64,000 bases of DNA, taken from assembly GCA_963781725.1 (NCBI GenBank), contig CAWAGV010000001.1, positions 620,001-684,000 on the forward strand. The letters run 5' to 3'. Under the pieces are notes generated by a model that was given only the letters and a program-made list of their open reading frames with translations, did no database searches and had not been told where the DNA came from. Below are positions 17,951 to 28,764 of this stretch, piece by piece. The position numbers and the translations under genes are program-made. Positions within the stretch are counted from its first letter, which is position 1; each line of letters opens with the position of its first letter. The DNA is from BOG-931 sp963781725 (GTDB taxonomy: Bacteria > Pseudomonadota > Alphaproteobacteria > Rhizobiales > Xanthobacteraceae).

Positions 17951-20101
17951 CTATTGAGCGGAGCCTGCTACAGGTCTGTTTTGACAAGGAGAATTCGTAC
18001 AGTTCGCGCTGACGGTGCGGACAATTCCGCGCAGTGCCGATGCGTCATCCACCCGCACCGTGACGCTGTCCATGCTGCCTGCGGAGTTGATCACCGTGAC
18101 CCGGGAAAATCCCGGCCCATCGGGTTTGAACGACAATGTGCCGGCGCGCTGGTCGACGGGAGCACCGTTCACCAGAACGGTCAGCGGCGCGACCGCACCG
18201 GTGACTTTCAACGGCACCGTATCCGCGCCGCCATGCACCATATCGAGCCGCGCGCCGTCCGGCGGATAGAGAATATGCAGCGACGCCTCTGCCGCTTCGC
18301 CGCCGAAGCGGCCTGACTGGAAGTGTTTAAGCGGCGCCGGCAGTTTCGCACTCGTCGTCACCAGCACGCCCTTGGGCGCACGCGGCAACGCAGCCGGAGT
18401 GCCCAGGCGCGCAAACGCATCGAACAGAATGGGCGCCGCCGCCTGACGTCCGACAAGACCCGGCACCGGAGCACCATCGGGACGGCCAACCCAGACGCCG
18501 ATCGTGTGCTTGCCGTCGAAGCCGATCGACCAGGCGTCGCGGTAGCCGTAGCTCGTGCCGGTCTTGTAGGCGATGCGTCCGGCGACGCCATTTTCCGGCG
18601 GCGGCGAGCCGAGCAGCACGTTGTCGACATACCAGGCGGCGACCGGATCCATCAGGCGTTTTGCCTGCGGCACGTCGCTGGCGGTTCGTTCGACGAGCGG
18701 CAAAGTCGTGCCGAGCCGCGCCAGCCCGGCGTAGAGCATGACGAGATCGGAAAGCTTTATGCCCGCGCCACCGAGCCCGATCGCCAGCCCCGGCGCCTCT
18801 CCCGCCGGCAGCACCAGCGAAGCTCCGGCCTGCGCGATTTGCGCGGTGAGCCGATTGGGACCGACCATGTCGAGCACCGCAATCGCCGGAACGTTGAGCG
18901 ACTGTTGCAACGCCTTGCGAACGGTCACCGTGCCCTGGAACGTCGAGTCGAAGTCTTTCGGCGCGTAGCCGTTGTAGCTCACCGGCCGGTCATCGATCAG
19001 CGTCTCCGGATGGATGAAGCCATCCTCGAAACCAAGGCCGTAGATAAAAGGCTTCAGCGTCGAACCCGGCGAGCGCAGCGCCTGAGTCATATCGACCTGC
19101 CCGGCGCGGCGGGGATCGAAATAATCCGGCGAGCCGACACGCGCCAAAATCTCCCCGGTCGCGTTGTCCACCGCCAGGATGGCCAATGACACGCCCGGCC
19201 CGAGCGCGGTCACCAAAGCCCGCTCGCGGTCGCGCGCCAGGGCTTCAAGATTCTTCTGGATCGCGGCATCGATGGTCAGACGATGCTCGCGTACATCCGG
19301 CGATCGCGCCACGGCATGATCGGCGGCGTGTGGCGCGAGCAGCGGCATCGCATAGCGCGCGCTCGGCGAAGCCTCAGCCTTGGCCAGCGCGATCTCGTCG
19401 GGGGGCACCAGGCCGGCCGCGGCAAAACGATCGAGAACCCGGTCGCGCGCAGCGCGCGCGACGTCCGGCGCGCGATCGGGCCGGCGTAGCTCGGGCGATT
19501 GCGGCAGCGCCACCAGGAGCGCGTCTTCACCCAGCGTCAGTTTCTTCGGCTCCTTACCGAAATAGGCCAGCGCCGCGGCGCGGATACCTTCGATGTTGCC
19601 GCCATACGGCGCGAGTTCGAGGTAGAGCGCGAGCACCTGATCCTTGGTCAGCGCCCGCTCGAGCTCGATGGCGCGCACGACCTGGCGAAGCTTTGCCGAG
19701 AACGTCCGGCTGCTGCGCGGCTCGAGCAGCCGCGCCACCTGCATGGTCAGCGTCGAGCCGCCGGACTCGATATGCCCAGTGCTGACCAGCTGGAAGGCTG
19801 CACGCAGCATCGCCAGCGGATCGACGCCATGATGGCTGCGGAATCGCTTGTCTTCATAGGCAAACAGCACGTCAAAGAAACGCGGATCGACGCCGCCGAC
19901 CGTCTCGGGCAGCCGCCAGCGGCCTTCGCTGGTGGCGTAAGCCCGCAACAGCCGCCCATTACGATCAAGCACGGTCGACGAGAATTCAAGATTCCTGCCG
20001 AGCGGCGGCGGACCGAGCGACTTCACCCACCACGCCGCACCACCCACCGCCGTCAAAACGACGAGGGATGCCGCGGCCACGGCGTGGCGCATGCGCATCA
20101 T
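17951..20101 (-). CDS. pbpC: Penicillin-binding protein 1C
   Basis: 716-aa bifunctional peptidoglycan synthase. After one N-terminal membrane anchor comes a GT51 glycosyltransferase domain with the catalytic glutamate in AYEDKRFRSHHGVDP (about E83) and GGSTLTMQVARLLEP. A transpeptidase domain follows with SPGSTLKPF (serine nucleophile), SLNVPA, and YKTGTSYGYRDAWS. The C-terminal about 90 residues are the PBP1C-specific BiPBP_C domain (LHILYPPDGARLD onward). Its ATG overlaps the stop of the alpha-2-macroglobulin gene (ATGA), the classic pbpC-macroglobulin pair found in many Gram-negatives, thought to defend and repair the envelope. Confidence 0.93.
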   Translation of the reverse strand: MMRMRHAVAAASLVVLTAVGGAAWWVKSLGPPPLGRNLEFSSTVLDRNGRLLRAYATSEGRWRLPETVGGVDPRFFDVLFAYEDKRFRSHHGVDPLAMLRAAFQLVSTGHIESGGSTLTMQVARLLEPRSSRTFSAKLRQVVRAIELERALTKDQVLALYLELAPYGGNIEGIRAAALAYFGKEPKKLTLGEDALLVALPQSPELRRPDRAPDVARAARDRVLDRFAAAGLVPPDEIALAKAEASPSARYAMPLLAPHAADHAVARSPDVREHRLTIDAAIQKNLEALARDRERALVTALGPGVSLAILAVDNATGEILARVGSPDYFDPRRAGQVDMTQALRSPGSTLKPFIYGLGFEDGFIHPETLIDDRPVSYNGYAPKDFDSTFQGTVTVRKALQQSLNVPAIAVLDMVGPNRLTAQIAQAGASLVLPAGEAPGLAIGLGGAGIKLSDLVMLYAGLARLGTTLPLVERTASDVPQAKRLMDPVAAWYVDNVLLGSPPPENGVAGRIAYKTGTSYGYRDAWSIGFDGKHTIGVWVGRPDGAPVPGLVGRQAAAPILFDAFARLGTPAALPRAPKGVLVTTSAKLPAPLKHFQSGRFGGEAAEASLHILYPPDGARLDMVHGGADTVPLKVTGAVAPLTVLVNGAPVDQRAGTLSFKPDGPGFSRVTVINSAGSMDSVTVRVDDASALRGIVRTVSANCTNSPCQNRPVAGSAQ

Positions 20102-23100
20102 TTGCCGGCCGTCACTTCGACGTTGCCGGTGTCACTGCGGCCGTAACGGTCCGGCCGGTACATATCCTCGACGCTGGCCTGCGGGCGGATGTACTGACCC
20201 AGCGACACCGCGCGAACGACATAGGCCACGGTGAACACGGCCGGATCGCCACGCTTGCGATCGAAGGCCGCGGTGAACCGGTCGTCGCGGAACTCGGTGT
20301 TGACCGGTTCAACCGCGTCGGTGATCCACGGCAACGTGCCGGTATCGCCCGACGAGACCAGGTGCGGATTGTCGATCTCGAACCCGGCCGGCAGATAATC
20401 GGCGACGATAACCCGGCCGAATTGCGGCTGCGCTTCGGTGATTTTCAGCACCACCACCAGCTTGGTGTTCTGCTTGACGTGGGCCGGATCGACCGCATCG
20501 CCATCGAGCGTGAAGGTCTGCCGCTCGATCTTGAAGCCGTTCGACGCCGCAGGCTCCGGCGTTACCGGCGCTCCGCTGACGGTGACGACCGCGCGCACGT
20601 CATTGCTGCCCTGGTTGGTGACACGAACCGGGTCCCGCAGATCGCCGGCCCGGATCGTCCGGTAGACCGGCTTCTGCGTGGCGCTGCCGTTGACGTCGAG
20701 CGACAGGTTGGCGGCGTCTTTCGCCATTGCGCTTGCCGCAAGCAGCAGCCAGGCGTCTTCCTGGGTCGAGGTCGGGCGCAATTGAGCGCGCGCGGCCTCA
20801 ACACGCTGGACGGCGGCCTGCACGGTGGCCGGTGCGGCGCCGCTTTCGGACGCCAGCGTCACGATTGCCGCGGCATCGCGCAGCGTCGAGCCGTAGTCCG
20901 CCCCATACGCGAAATCGTCCGGCTTGGTGCCAAGCGCCGACAGCGCCGCGGCATAGACCTTCTCGGCCCGCGCCCGGTCGCCCATCAGCGCCAATGCCGC
21001 GGCCACCTGCGCTTTCGCAATCGGCGTCGTCAGAAGTGTCGAGCCGCGCGTCGGAGAGGTAACGCAGATCGCCGATCGGCGCGGCGCCGTTGCGCGCCAG
21101 CACATAGAGCGCATAGGCCAGACCCGTACCGCCATCCTTGGTCGGTTCGGTCGTCGACGACACGACGTTGCGCAACCGGTCAAGCGCGAGCTTGAAGCCG
21201 GTCTCCGGCACCGCGAATTTCTTCTCCCGTGCGCGGGTAAGGAACTCGGTGATGTAGGAGTCGAGCCACAGATCGTCGCCGCCGACGCCCCACAGACCGA
21301 ACGAGCCGGTCGAGTCCTGCCGCGTCAGCAGCGCCTCGATCGATTCACGGACCCGCTGATCGGCATTGCTGTTGAGCGCAAGGTTCGCTTCGCTGGCGAG
21401 CTCGCTGACATAAAGCAACGGCAGTGCGCGGCTGGTGATCTGCTCCGAGCAGCGGTACGGATAACGGTCGAGTGCGGCCAGCAGGCTGGCGGCATCGAGC
21501 GCCACTGAAGAACCGACCGAGATCGAGACCGCACCGGTGCCCGGCACTAGGTCGGCGAACATGTCGTTCGACACCACCAGACTGTCGCCCTTGGCGAGCG
21601 ACTTGACGGTGCGGCGGGCTAGAATTTGCGCCGGCGACCGCACCGGGAGCGTGTAGCTCCGCTCGAGCGCAAAGCCTGCCGGTCCGTTGACGCTGATTTT
21701 GACGGTCCCGTTTCCGGCTGCGCTCGCCGTGATCGGCACCGTCAGCGCGCCGCGCTCCTTGGCCTTCAATGCCAGGGTTTGCGTCGCGCCGGCGCCGGCC
21801 ACGACGGCATCCGCGGTCGAAACGGCAACGGTGTAATTGCCCGCCTGCCCTTCCACGTTGTCGAGATCGAGATGCAGCGATGAACGGTCGCCCGGCAGCA
21901 GGAAGCGCGGCAGCGTCGCCGTCAGCACCACCGGATCGCGCACCGTCACATCGGCCGATGCCTGACCGATCCGGTCCTTGCTCCACGCCACCGCCATGAC
22001 GCGCACGGTGCCGGCAAAGTCCGGAATGTCGAATGAAACTTGAGCGGTGCCATCCGCTCCGACATTGACGATGCCGGAGAACAGCACCATCGGCGGTCCG
22101 CTCGGCGGGTTGCCTTGCAACTCCGCGCCTTCGTCGCCGCCGGTGCGGATCTGGCCGCGGGTGCCTTGCATACCGTCGATCAGATTGCCGTAGAGATCGC
22201 GGATTTCCGCCGACAGCGCGCGCTGCCCAAGGTAGTAGTCGCTGGCCGAAGGCGGCTTGTAGTTGGTCAGGTTGAGGATGCCGACATCGACCGCTGCAAC
22301 GGTGATCCTTGCCTCCTCGCCGGCTTTCAGCCCGTCGATCTTGACCGGGATTTGCAGCGCCGTATTCGGCCGCAGCAGCGCCGGCGCTTTTAGATCGACC
22401 GTCAGCGTCTTCGCCGCACGATCGATCGAAAACCATTGCACGCCGATGGCGCGGCCCGGCATCCGCTGCGCCGGCTCGTCGAGCGGACGGCGCAGCGTCG
22501 CGACGATATAGGCGCCGGAGCCCCAATCGGCGCCGACCGGGACTTTTATTTGCGCGACGCCGGCCTGCTTGACGTCCGCCGTCTGCGTCGCCAGCAGCTT
22601 GTTGCCGATCACATTGAGGGTGAGCTTGCCGGCGGTGCGTGCGGTGACCGCGACCGTCATGGTATCGCCCGGCCGGTACTCGCTCTTGTCGAGCGCGGTT
22701 TCCAGCATGTCGGGCGTATCGGCGCTGGCGTCGACGTACCAGCCGGAGTCGAACACGGCCGAGCTGGTCGTGCCGTTCGCGCCGGGGCTCGAGACGTTGA
22801 GCTGGTAGCGGCCGAAAGTCACCGGCAGCGAGATGCGGCCCGGCTTGTCCGGCGTCGCGTCGATATTGCCGTCGGCGATGCGTGTCGTGGTCTTCACCGG
22901 CTCGAAATGCCAGTCGTTGTCGCGCTTGTAGAACTGGTAGTGCGTGCTGATCTTCAGCAGTTCGTAGTGCAGTCCGCTTTGCGCGACCGCCGTGCCGTTC
23001 GGCGCGACCATCGCCACGTCGAACGTCGCATTGGCGCCGTCGCCAAGCGAGCGGCCGCTGAACAGCGGCTTGATGCCAATCATGTTGCCGCTCGCCGTAA

Positions 23101-25339
23101 CCGGCAACGTAACAGTGTGCTCCACGGCACGTCCGCCCGGCTCCGCCATGCGCACGGCGATTTTGGCTTCGAGCGGTCGCGTGCTCGACGGCAGCTTGTC
23201 GATCGCCACGTTGAAGCTGGCTTTGCCTCCATCGTCGGTCGTCGGCAGGTCTTCGAGCGGTTGCTGCACTGCCTGGACATCTTCGTCGGCGAGACCGAAC
23301 CGATAACCGGGAAAGCCGCTGCGCTCCTTGGCCACGCCGATCGTCATGTCACCTTCAAGGTCGAGGCCTGAAGCGGGCGCGCCGTAGAGGAAACGGCCGG
23401 CGACGTTGAACGAGGCCGGCGATTTTTGCGAAATGGTGCTGCTGGTGGCGTTCAGATCGAACTCGATCCGGTCCGGCACATAGTCCTCGACCAGAAATGT
23501 CGTCTCGCCGACCGGCGGACGCTTCGGGTCGGTAAAGGCGCGCACATGCCAGGTCCCGGTCGGAGCGGAGGCCGCCAGCGGCAGCGTCAGCGCGTGGCCG
23601 CCGAGACCCTGATCCTGCACCAGCGCGCGCTGGTATTCGACGCCGTCCGGACGCGCGACGATGAATGTCAGGGGCACGTTGGGCGAAGCCGCGCCCTGCG
23701 CATCGCGCAACAGGCCGTTGACGTAAGCGGTCTCGCCGGAGCGGTAGACGCCGCGCTCGGCATAAACAAACGCATCGAGCCCGTTCGGCGCCGGGCGGCC
23801 GGACACGCCGCGGTCGGTCAGATCGAAAGCCGTCGATGTCAGACTGAGGAACGCATAGTCGCCACCCTTGGCATCGGTGGCCGCGAGCAAGGCCGGCGCT
23901 GCCGCCCCCTCGCCTTTGGCGAGACCGGCTTCGAACAGCACGTGGCCGCTGGAATCGGTCTTGCGCGTCGCCAGCACTTCGTTGCCGCGCGAAACAAGCT
24001 GCACGTCGATGCCGTTCTTGGCGTCCGTCGTCGCCAGCGAATTGACGAAGACATGGATGCCGTCATTGCCGGAAAACGACGACAGGCCGAGATCGGAAAC
24101 GATGAACCACTGCGTCGCCAGCGAATCGTAATTGTCGGCGTTCTTCAGTTCCTTCGGCTGCGCCACCATGACGTAGACGCCGGGTTTGAGATCGCCGACC
24201 GCCTGATCGACCGGAAATGCCGTGGTCACATCCTGGTTGAGCGGCGAATTGTCGACCGCAAGCTCGCCCTGCCAGACCGATACGCCGCCCGAACTCTTCA
24301 GGGTGTCGATGTCATAGGGCGCAAGGCTGCGCTGGAAGTCGGTTTGGCCAAAGCGCGTGCCTTCGATCGTATCGATCAGATTGCGATCGCTGATGCGATA
24401 GATTTCGACGGCGAGCGTTTTCGAATTGACGCTGATAACCGGAATGCCGCGCTGGCCGGTCCGCGGCAGCACGTAATTGGTCGTGGAAAAATGCACCGCC
24501 GGACGGCGGTCGCGCACGTAAATGGTGAAGTCTTTGGTCTGCGACAGCGTTTCGTGCACGACCGACGGCAGGCCGGCACGCAGCGTCACCGTGTAATCGT
24601 TGCCGTGCTGCAGTCCTTCGACGCAAAGTTGCTTTTCGGCGGTCGACAATGCCAGCTTGTCGGTGCCGGCCAAAACGACGAATGGCGAGAAATCGGTGCG
24701 CGCCGGCAGATCTTCCGAGAACTGGAAACAGGCGCGCGGCGAAGCAGCATCGGCATCGACGGTGTAGTCGAGCACCCGGAAACCGTATTGCTCCCGCAGC
24801 CGCTCGTATTGGGCGCGGATATCAGCCGTCTCGCGCAATTCCAGCGAAAGCCGGAGCGCGTCCAGCGCCGGCCGCCAAATCTGGCGCTGGCTCATGACAG
24901 TGCCGAGCAGCGCCAGGCTGTCGGCTTCTTCGTTGCGATTGGTGGTCCGCTGATAGGCGACGTATGCGGCGGTCGACGCCTTCTGCAGCAGCGCCGCCTT
25001 CTCATCGTTATTGGCCGGACGGATTTGCATGATGGTCCGGGCCAGCCGCAGCCATGTCGTCGCGTCGTTCGGCTGGGCGGCAACGATCTGGCCGAGCAGC
25101 GCCATGCCGTTGCGGAAATCGTTCTTGGCGAAAGCCGCGTCGGCATCCTTGCGGATTTGCACCACCGGTTTGGTCGGCGCGCCGGCGTCGGACTTGATCT
25201 GGGCTTCGAGCTGGATCGCGCTATCGGCGAGGTCGTCGTTGGTAAAGGCCTTGTCGGCTGCACGCGCCGAAAAAGACGCAAGAGTCAGCAGCGCAGCCGC
25301 GACCATTGCCGCGAAGCTGGCGCGAAAAAGCGCAGACAT
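20098..25339 (-). pseudogene. Alpha-2-macroglobulin family protein, split by a single frameshift
   Basis: Large envelope protease-trapping protein (YfhM/MagD type), about 1746 aa once one base is skipped. It starts at the ATG at 25339 with signal peptide MSALFRASFAAMVAAALLTL. It contains macroglobulin domains, a bait-type region, and a thioester-domain motif RYPYRCSEQITSR (CxEQ). The first frame runs from 25339 into nonsense after the residues RYLSDARLDT near 21035. Homologous sequence then resumes in another frame as LLTTPIAKAQVAAALALMGD and continues to the stop at 20098. The total span is one base more than a multiple of three, consistent with a single inserted base at about 21025-21040. 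The break lies after the thioester domain core. Either a real inactivating mutation or a sequence error. Confidence 0.85.
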
Positions 25340-25647
25340 CGATGAAGTCCTCCCAAGGGTCATCATGATTTGACCCGTTTCGCCGAGTGGAAGCAAAGAT
25401 CGTGTCGAAGCCGTGGCCGAACGCGCGTTTGAAAACTAAACATTTTGCAACTTTCAGGCCGCGCCCCAGAACGGCGCGGCAAGCACGAACCGCCCGGGAG
25501 CGCGGCGGCGTTCTCGGGTGCCCGGTTTAGTTGTCGTGGCCCGGTTTAGTTGTCGTGGCCCGATAAAATGTTCACAGCGGAGTAACCGGCGCGGCGCAAT
25601 AGACCACGCGTTGCGGCGCGGAATTCGGTATATGCTGTCGGGCACGC
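25340..25647. other. Gene-free gap with a short tandem repeat
   Basis: About 300 bp between the macroglobulin start and tRNA-Arg. It should contain the promoters for both. Apart from two 19-bp tandem copies at 25521-25558, I see no coding region or recognisable RNA. Confidence 0.5.
25521..25558. repeat. Two perfect 19-bp tandem copies
   Basis: Unit begins CCCGGTTTAG and is repeated head-to-tail without mismatch, followed by a three-base start of a third copy. It lies about 90 bp upstream of tRNA-Arg. Function unknown; it may reflect replication slippage. Confidence 0.8.
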
Positions 25648-25724
<77 letters not shown>

Positions 25725-25759
25725 GTATTTTCAATGGCTTAGAGGGAAAGCGTCATCCA

Positions 25760-26686
25760 ATGAAGGCAGCCTATATCGAAAAATTCGGCGGACCCGAGGT
25801 GCTGCAATACGGCGACCTGCCCGACCCCGTCGCCGGACCGGGCGAAGTCGTCGTCGACGTCCATGCCGCGACCGTCAACGCCGCCGACTGGAAGTTTCGC
25901 GCCGGCGAGTATGCCCGCCATGCCAACGTCAAATTCCCTCAGATTCCGGGGCGCGATTTTTCCGGCGTGGTCAGCGCGGTCGGCGAAGGCGCCGATCTGA
26001 AGGTCGGCGACGCCGTATTCGGCGTCATCGCCGCCGGCAAGGAAGGCACCTATTGCGAAAAGATCGTGATCAAGGCGGACCTGATCGCCAAAAAGCCGGA
26101 TGCGCTGTCGCACATCAATGCGGCGGCGCTGGCGCTGGCCGGGCTGACGGCGGTCAATTCCATCGAAGACACGCTGAAGCTTAAGCGCGGTGAAACGATC
26201 CTGATCCAGGGCGGCGCCGGCGGCGTTGCCGGTTTCGGTATCCAGTTCGCCAAGCATCTCGGCGCCAACGTGATCACGACGACGAGCGCTGCCAATATCG
26301 ACTATGTGGAAAGTCTCGGCCCCGATCAGGTCATCGACTACAACGCGCAGAATTTCACCCGGGTCGTCAGCGGTTGCGACGCGGTCTTCGATACCGTCGG
26401 CGGCGACGTGGCAAAGCAATCGTTTGCCGTGTTGAAGCCCGGCGGCCGCGCTGCTTTCATCGCTTCGGGCATGGAAGCGCCGAAACCCGATCGCAGCGAC
26501 GTCACCGCGCTGCGCCCGCCGGTGCCGCGTTCGCGCAAGGCCATGGCGCGCGTCGCCGAACTGTTCGTCGCCGGCGCGATCAAGCCGCCCGAGGTCAAGC
26601 TCTACAAGCTGTCGCAAGCCGCCGAGGCCCATCAGCTCAGCCAGTCGCGTCACTTCCGCGGCAAGCTGGTCTTTCAGGTCCGGTGA
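25760..26686 (+). CDS. NADPH:quinone oxidoreductase-like MDR protein
   Basis: 308-aa zinc-independent medium-chain reductase. Residues 1-120 form the GroES-like domain (MKAAYIEKFGGPEVLQYGDLP; VNAADWKFRAGEY). The Rossmann fold follows with the dinucleotide loop ILIQGGAGGVAGFGIQFAK, and the QVIDYNAQNF segment is typical of the QOR/AdhP-like branch. No structural or catalytic zinc cysteines are present. Probably reduces quinones or enals using NADPH; the physiological substrate is unknown. It lies alone downstream of tRNA-Arg, with a purine-rich AGAGGGAAAG ribosome site. Confidence 0.85.
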   Translation: MKAAYIEKFGGPEVLQYGDLPDPVAGPGEVVVDVHAATVNAADWKFRAGEYARHANVKFPQIPGRDFSGVVSAVGEGADLKVGDAVFGVIAAGKEGTYCEKIVIKADLIAKKPDALSHINAAALALAGLTAVNSIEDTLKLKRGETILIQGGAGGVAGFGIQFAKHLGANVITTTSAANIDYVESLGPDQVIDYNAQNFTRVVSGCDAVFDTVGGDVAKQSFAVLKPGGRAAFIASGMEAPKPDRSDVTALRPPVPRSRKAMARVAELFVAGAIKPPEVKLYKLSQAAEAHQLSQSRHFRGKLVFQVR

Positions 26687-26706
26687 CGGCGCGCGTCCCT
26701 GCTCGG

Positions 26707-26804
26707 CCTCATCCTGAGGAGCGCCCAAAGGGCGCGTCTCGAAGGATACGCCGGGAGCACGAGCATGGTTTGAGACGCGGCGCTGTGCGCCGCTCCTGAC
26801 GAGG
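26707..26804. repeat. Bradyrhizobium-type intergenic palindromic repeat
   Basis: About 98 bp with near-symmetrical ends (CCTCATCCTGAGGAGC at one end, GCTCCTGACGAGG at the other) and inner arms GCGCGTCTCGAAGG and TTTGAGACGCGGCGC. I recall this element from intergenic regions of Bradyrhizobium and Rhodopseudomonas relatives. It lies between the convergent quinone oxidoreductase and uronate dehydrogenase genes and can fold into a long hairpin, so it may also stop transcription. Confidence 0.75.
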
Positions 26805-26805
26805 T

Positions 26806-27618
26806 TCAGGTGTCCGCCAGATCAAAGCCGGCGTCGTACTCGTCGCTGCAAAACGGTCCGCCCTGATACCAGTCGGCGATCGGGTCCGGCGCGATATCTT
26901 TTTGCGCGGCAAGCGCCTGCGCGGCGAAATCTTCGCCCTTGCCGCTCGGACGATAGCCGTAGCGGAAGGCGGCCTCGTTATCCCACCAGCTTCGCGCATT
27001 GTGCGAAGCGCCGAAGAAAATCTCGTAGCGCAGATCGGGGTGCTCGAGACCGATCCGGATCAGCTGCACCAGATCGTCGGGGCTGATCCAGATCGCCAAC
27101 CGGCGGACGTCGACCGGCGCGTCGGCGAAATTGCCGATGCGGATGCAGGTGACGCGCAGCCCGTGCTTGTAGGCGTAGAGCGAGCCGATAGCTTCGCCGA
27201 AGGCTTTGCTCAGGCCGTAGCGGGAGTCCGGCCGTACCGGCTCGTCGGTGCCGATCTTGCGCTGCCGCGGGTAAAAGCCGACGGCGTGGTTCGATGAGGC
27301 AAACACCACCCGCTGCACTTTCTTTCGCCGCGCCGCCTCGAACAGATTGTAGCAGCCGACGATATTGGCGCGCAGGATGCGCTCCCAGGATTGCTCGACC
27401 AACTCTCCGCCGAGATGGACGATGCCGTCGACGCCATCCACCAGCTTCTCGACCTGCGCGAGGTCGGCGAGGTCGGCCTGCACAAAGGTCTGATGGCTTG
27501 CCAGATCGGTCGGCCTGCGAATGTCGCTCCAGCGAATCTCCGGATAGACGCCGTCGAGCAGGCTCCGCAGTCGCGTTCCGATGCCGCCTGCTGCGCCTGT
27601 GACCAGAACCGATTTCAT
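26806..27618 (-). CDS. udh: Uronate dehydrogenase-like NAD-dependent SDR
   Basis: 270 aa from the ATG at 27618, which directly precedes the NAD-binding motif SVLVTGAAGGIGTRL. Catalytic S and YxxxK are seen as FASSNHAVGFYPRQ and SRYGLSKAFGEA. The C-terminal pattern RIGNFADAPVDVRRLAIWISPDDLVQL and EIFFGASHNARSWWDN matches bacterial uronate dehydrogenases, which oxidise D-galacturonate or D-glucuronate to the aldaric acid lactone. It is divergent from a complete TRAP transporter across 86 bp, the arrangement expected for uronate uptake and oxidation. Confidence 0.8.
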   Translation of the reverse strand: MKSVLVTGAAGGIGTRLRSLLDGVYPEIRWSDIRRPTDLASHQTFVQADLADLAQVEKLVDGVDGIVHLGGELVEQSWERILRANIVGCYNLFEAARRKKVQRVVFASSNHAVGFYPRQRKIGTDEPVRPDSRYGLSKAFGEAIGSLYAYKHGLRVTCIRIGNFADAPVDVRRLAIWISPDDLVQLIRIGLEHPDLRYEIFFGASHNARSWWDNEAAFRYGYRPSGKGEDFAAQALAAQKDIAPDPIADWYQGGPFCSDEYDAGFDLADT

Positions 27619-27704
27619 AGGCCCTCCCGACGAAGTTATTAGCGACGGCACGCCGCGCGGTGACTATACTGCGGCAAAAATCAAAATTACGGGAGGAAAG
27701 TGCC

Positions 27705-28724
27705 ATGAATCGCAGGACTGCCATCAGCCGCAGAACCGCGCTTGGGCTTGGCGCGGCCGGCGCACTCGGCTCTGCACTACCGGCCGTTCCGACACCGGCG
27801 CTGGCGCAACAGAAGCTCGCACTCAAGGCGTCCGACGTCCATCCGGAGGGCTACCCGACCGTGGCCGCGGTCGAGAGCCTCGGCAAGAAGCTTGAAGCCG
27901 CCACCAATGGGCGGCTCAGCGTGCAGATGTTTGCCGCGATGCAGCTCGGCGGCGAAAAGGAAGCCATCGAGCAGGCGCAGGTTGGCGCCATTCAGTTTGC
28001 CCGCGTTTCGGTCGGAACACTCGGCCCGGTGATCGACGATCTCAACGTCTTCAATCTGCCGTTCCTGTTCCGCAACACCGGCCACATGCAGAAGATCGTC
28101 GATGGCGACATCGGCACCGAACTGCTCGACAAGGTCACCAATAATGACAAGGCCGGCCTGGTCGCGCTGAGCTGGATGGATGCCGGCGCCCGCAGCGTCT
28201 ACACCATCAAGAAGCCGGTTCACACCATCGCCGATCTCAAAGGCCTGAAGATCCGCGTCATCGGCAATCCGATGTTCGTCGACATGATGAATGCGCTCGG
28301 CGGCAACGGCGTTGCCATGGGCTACGACCAGGTGTTCAGCGCCTTGCAAACCGGCGTCGTCGACGGCGCCGAAAACAACCCGCCAAGCTACGTGTTCGAC
28401 AATCATTACACTGTCGCCAAATATTTTACCCTGACCCAGCATCTGATCGTGCCGGAAATCCTGGTGTTCTCGCGCAAGACCTGGGACGGCTTGAGCAAGG
28501 ACGATCAGGCGCTGTTGAAAAAGCTGGGCCGCGAAGCGCAGCTCGAAGAGCGCGAGCTCTGGAACAAATACGAAGCGTCGGCGATGGAAAAAGCCAAGGC
28601 TGCCGGCAACGAGATCATCGAGGTTGCCGACAAAAAGCCTTTCCAGGATGCGGTCAAGCCGGTGTGGGACAAGTACGGACCGAAATACGCCGCGATGATC
28701 AAGCGTATCCAGGACGTTTCGTGA
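27705..28724 (+). CDS. TRAP transporter substrate-binding protein DctP
   Basis: 339 aa from the ATG at 27705 with GGGAGGAAA ribosome site. Signal sequence contains SRRTALGLGAAGALG (Tat-like RR). The mature protein has the DctP fold: ASDVHPEGYPTVAAVESLGKKLEAAT, and the helix-strand containing the carboxylate-clamping arginine, ADLKGLKIRVIGNPMFVDMMNALGG. DctQ and DctM genes follow. The divergent uronate dehydrogenase suggests a hexuronate ligand, but this is inferred from context. Confidence 0.88.
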   Translation: MNRRTAISRRTALGLGAAGALGSALPAVPTPALAQQKLALKASDVHPEGYPTVAAVESLGKKLEAATNGRLSVQMFAAMQLGGEKEAIEQAQVGAIQFARVSVGTLGPVIDDLNVFNLPFLFRNTGHMQKIVDGDIGTELLDKVTNNDKAGLVALSWMDAGARSVYTIKKPVHTIADLKGLKIRVIGNPMFVDMMNALGGNGVAMGYDQVFSALQTGVVDGAENNPPSYVFDNHYTVAKYFTLTQHLIVPEILVFSRKTWDGLSKDDQALLKKLGREAQLEERELWNKYEASAMEKAKAAGNEIIEVADKKPFQDAVKPVWDKYGPKYAAMIKRIQDVS

Positions 28725-28764
28725 CGCCGTAACCAGACTCCCCCACCTCCGCCCGGAAGAAACG

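Noticed and set aside
23426..25345. 639-codon open frame on the plus strand
   Set aside because: Antisense to the alpha-2-macroglobulin gene, whose signal peptide, domains and thioester motif prove the minus strand is coding.
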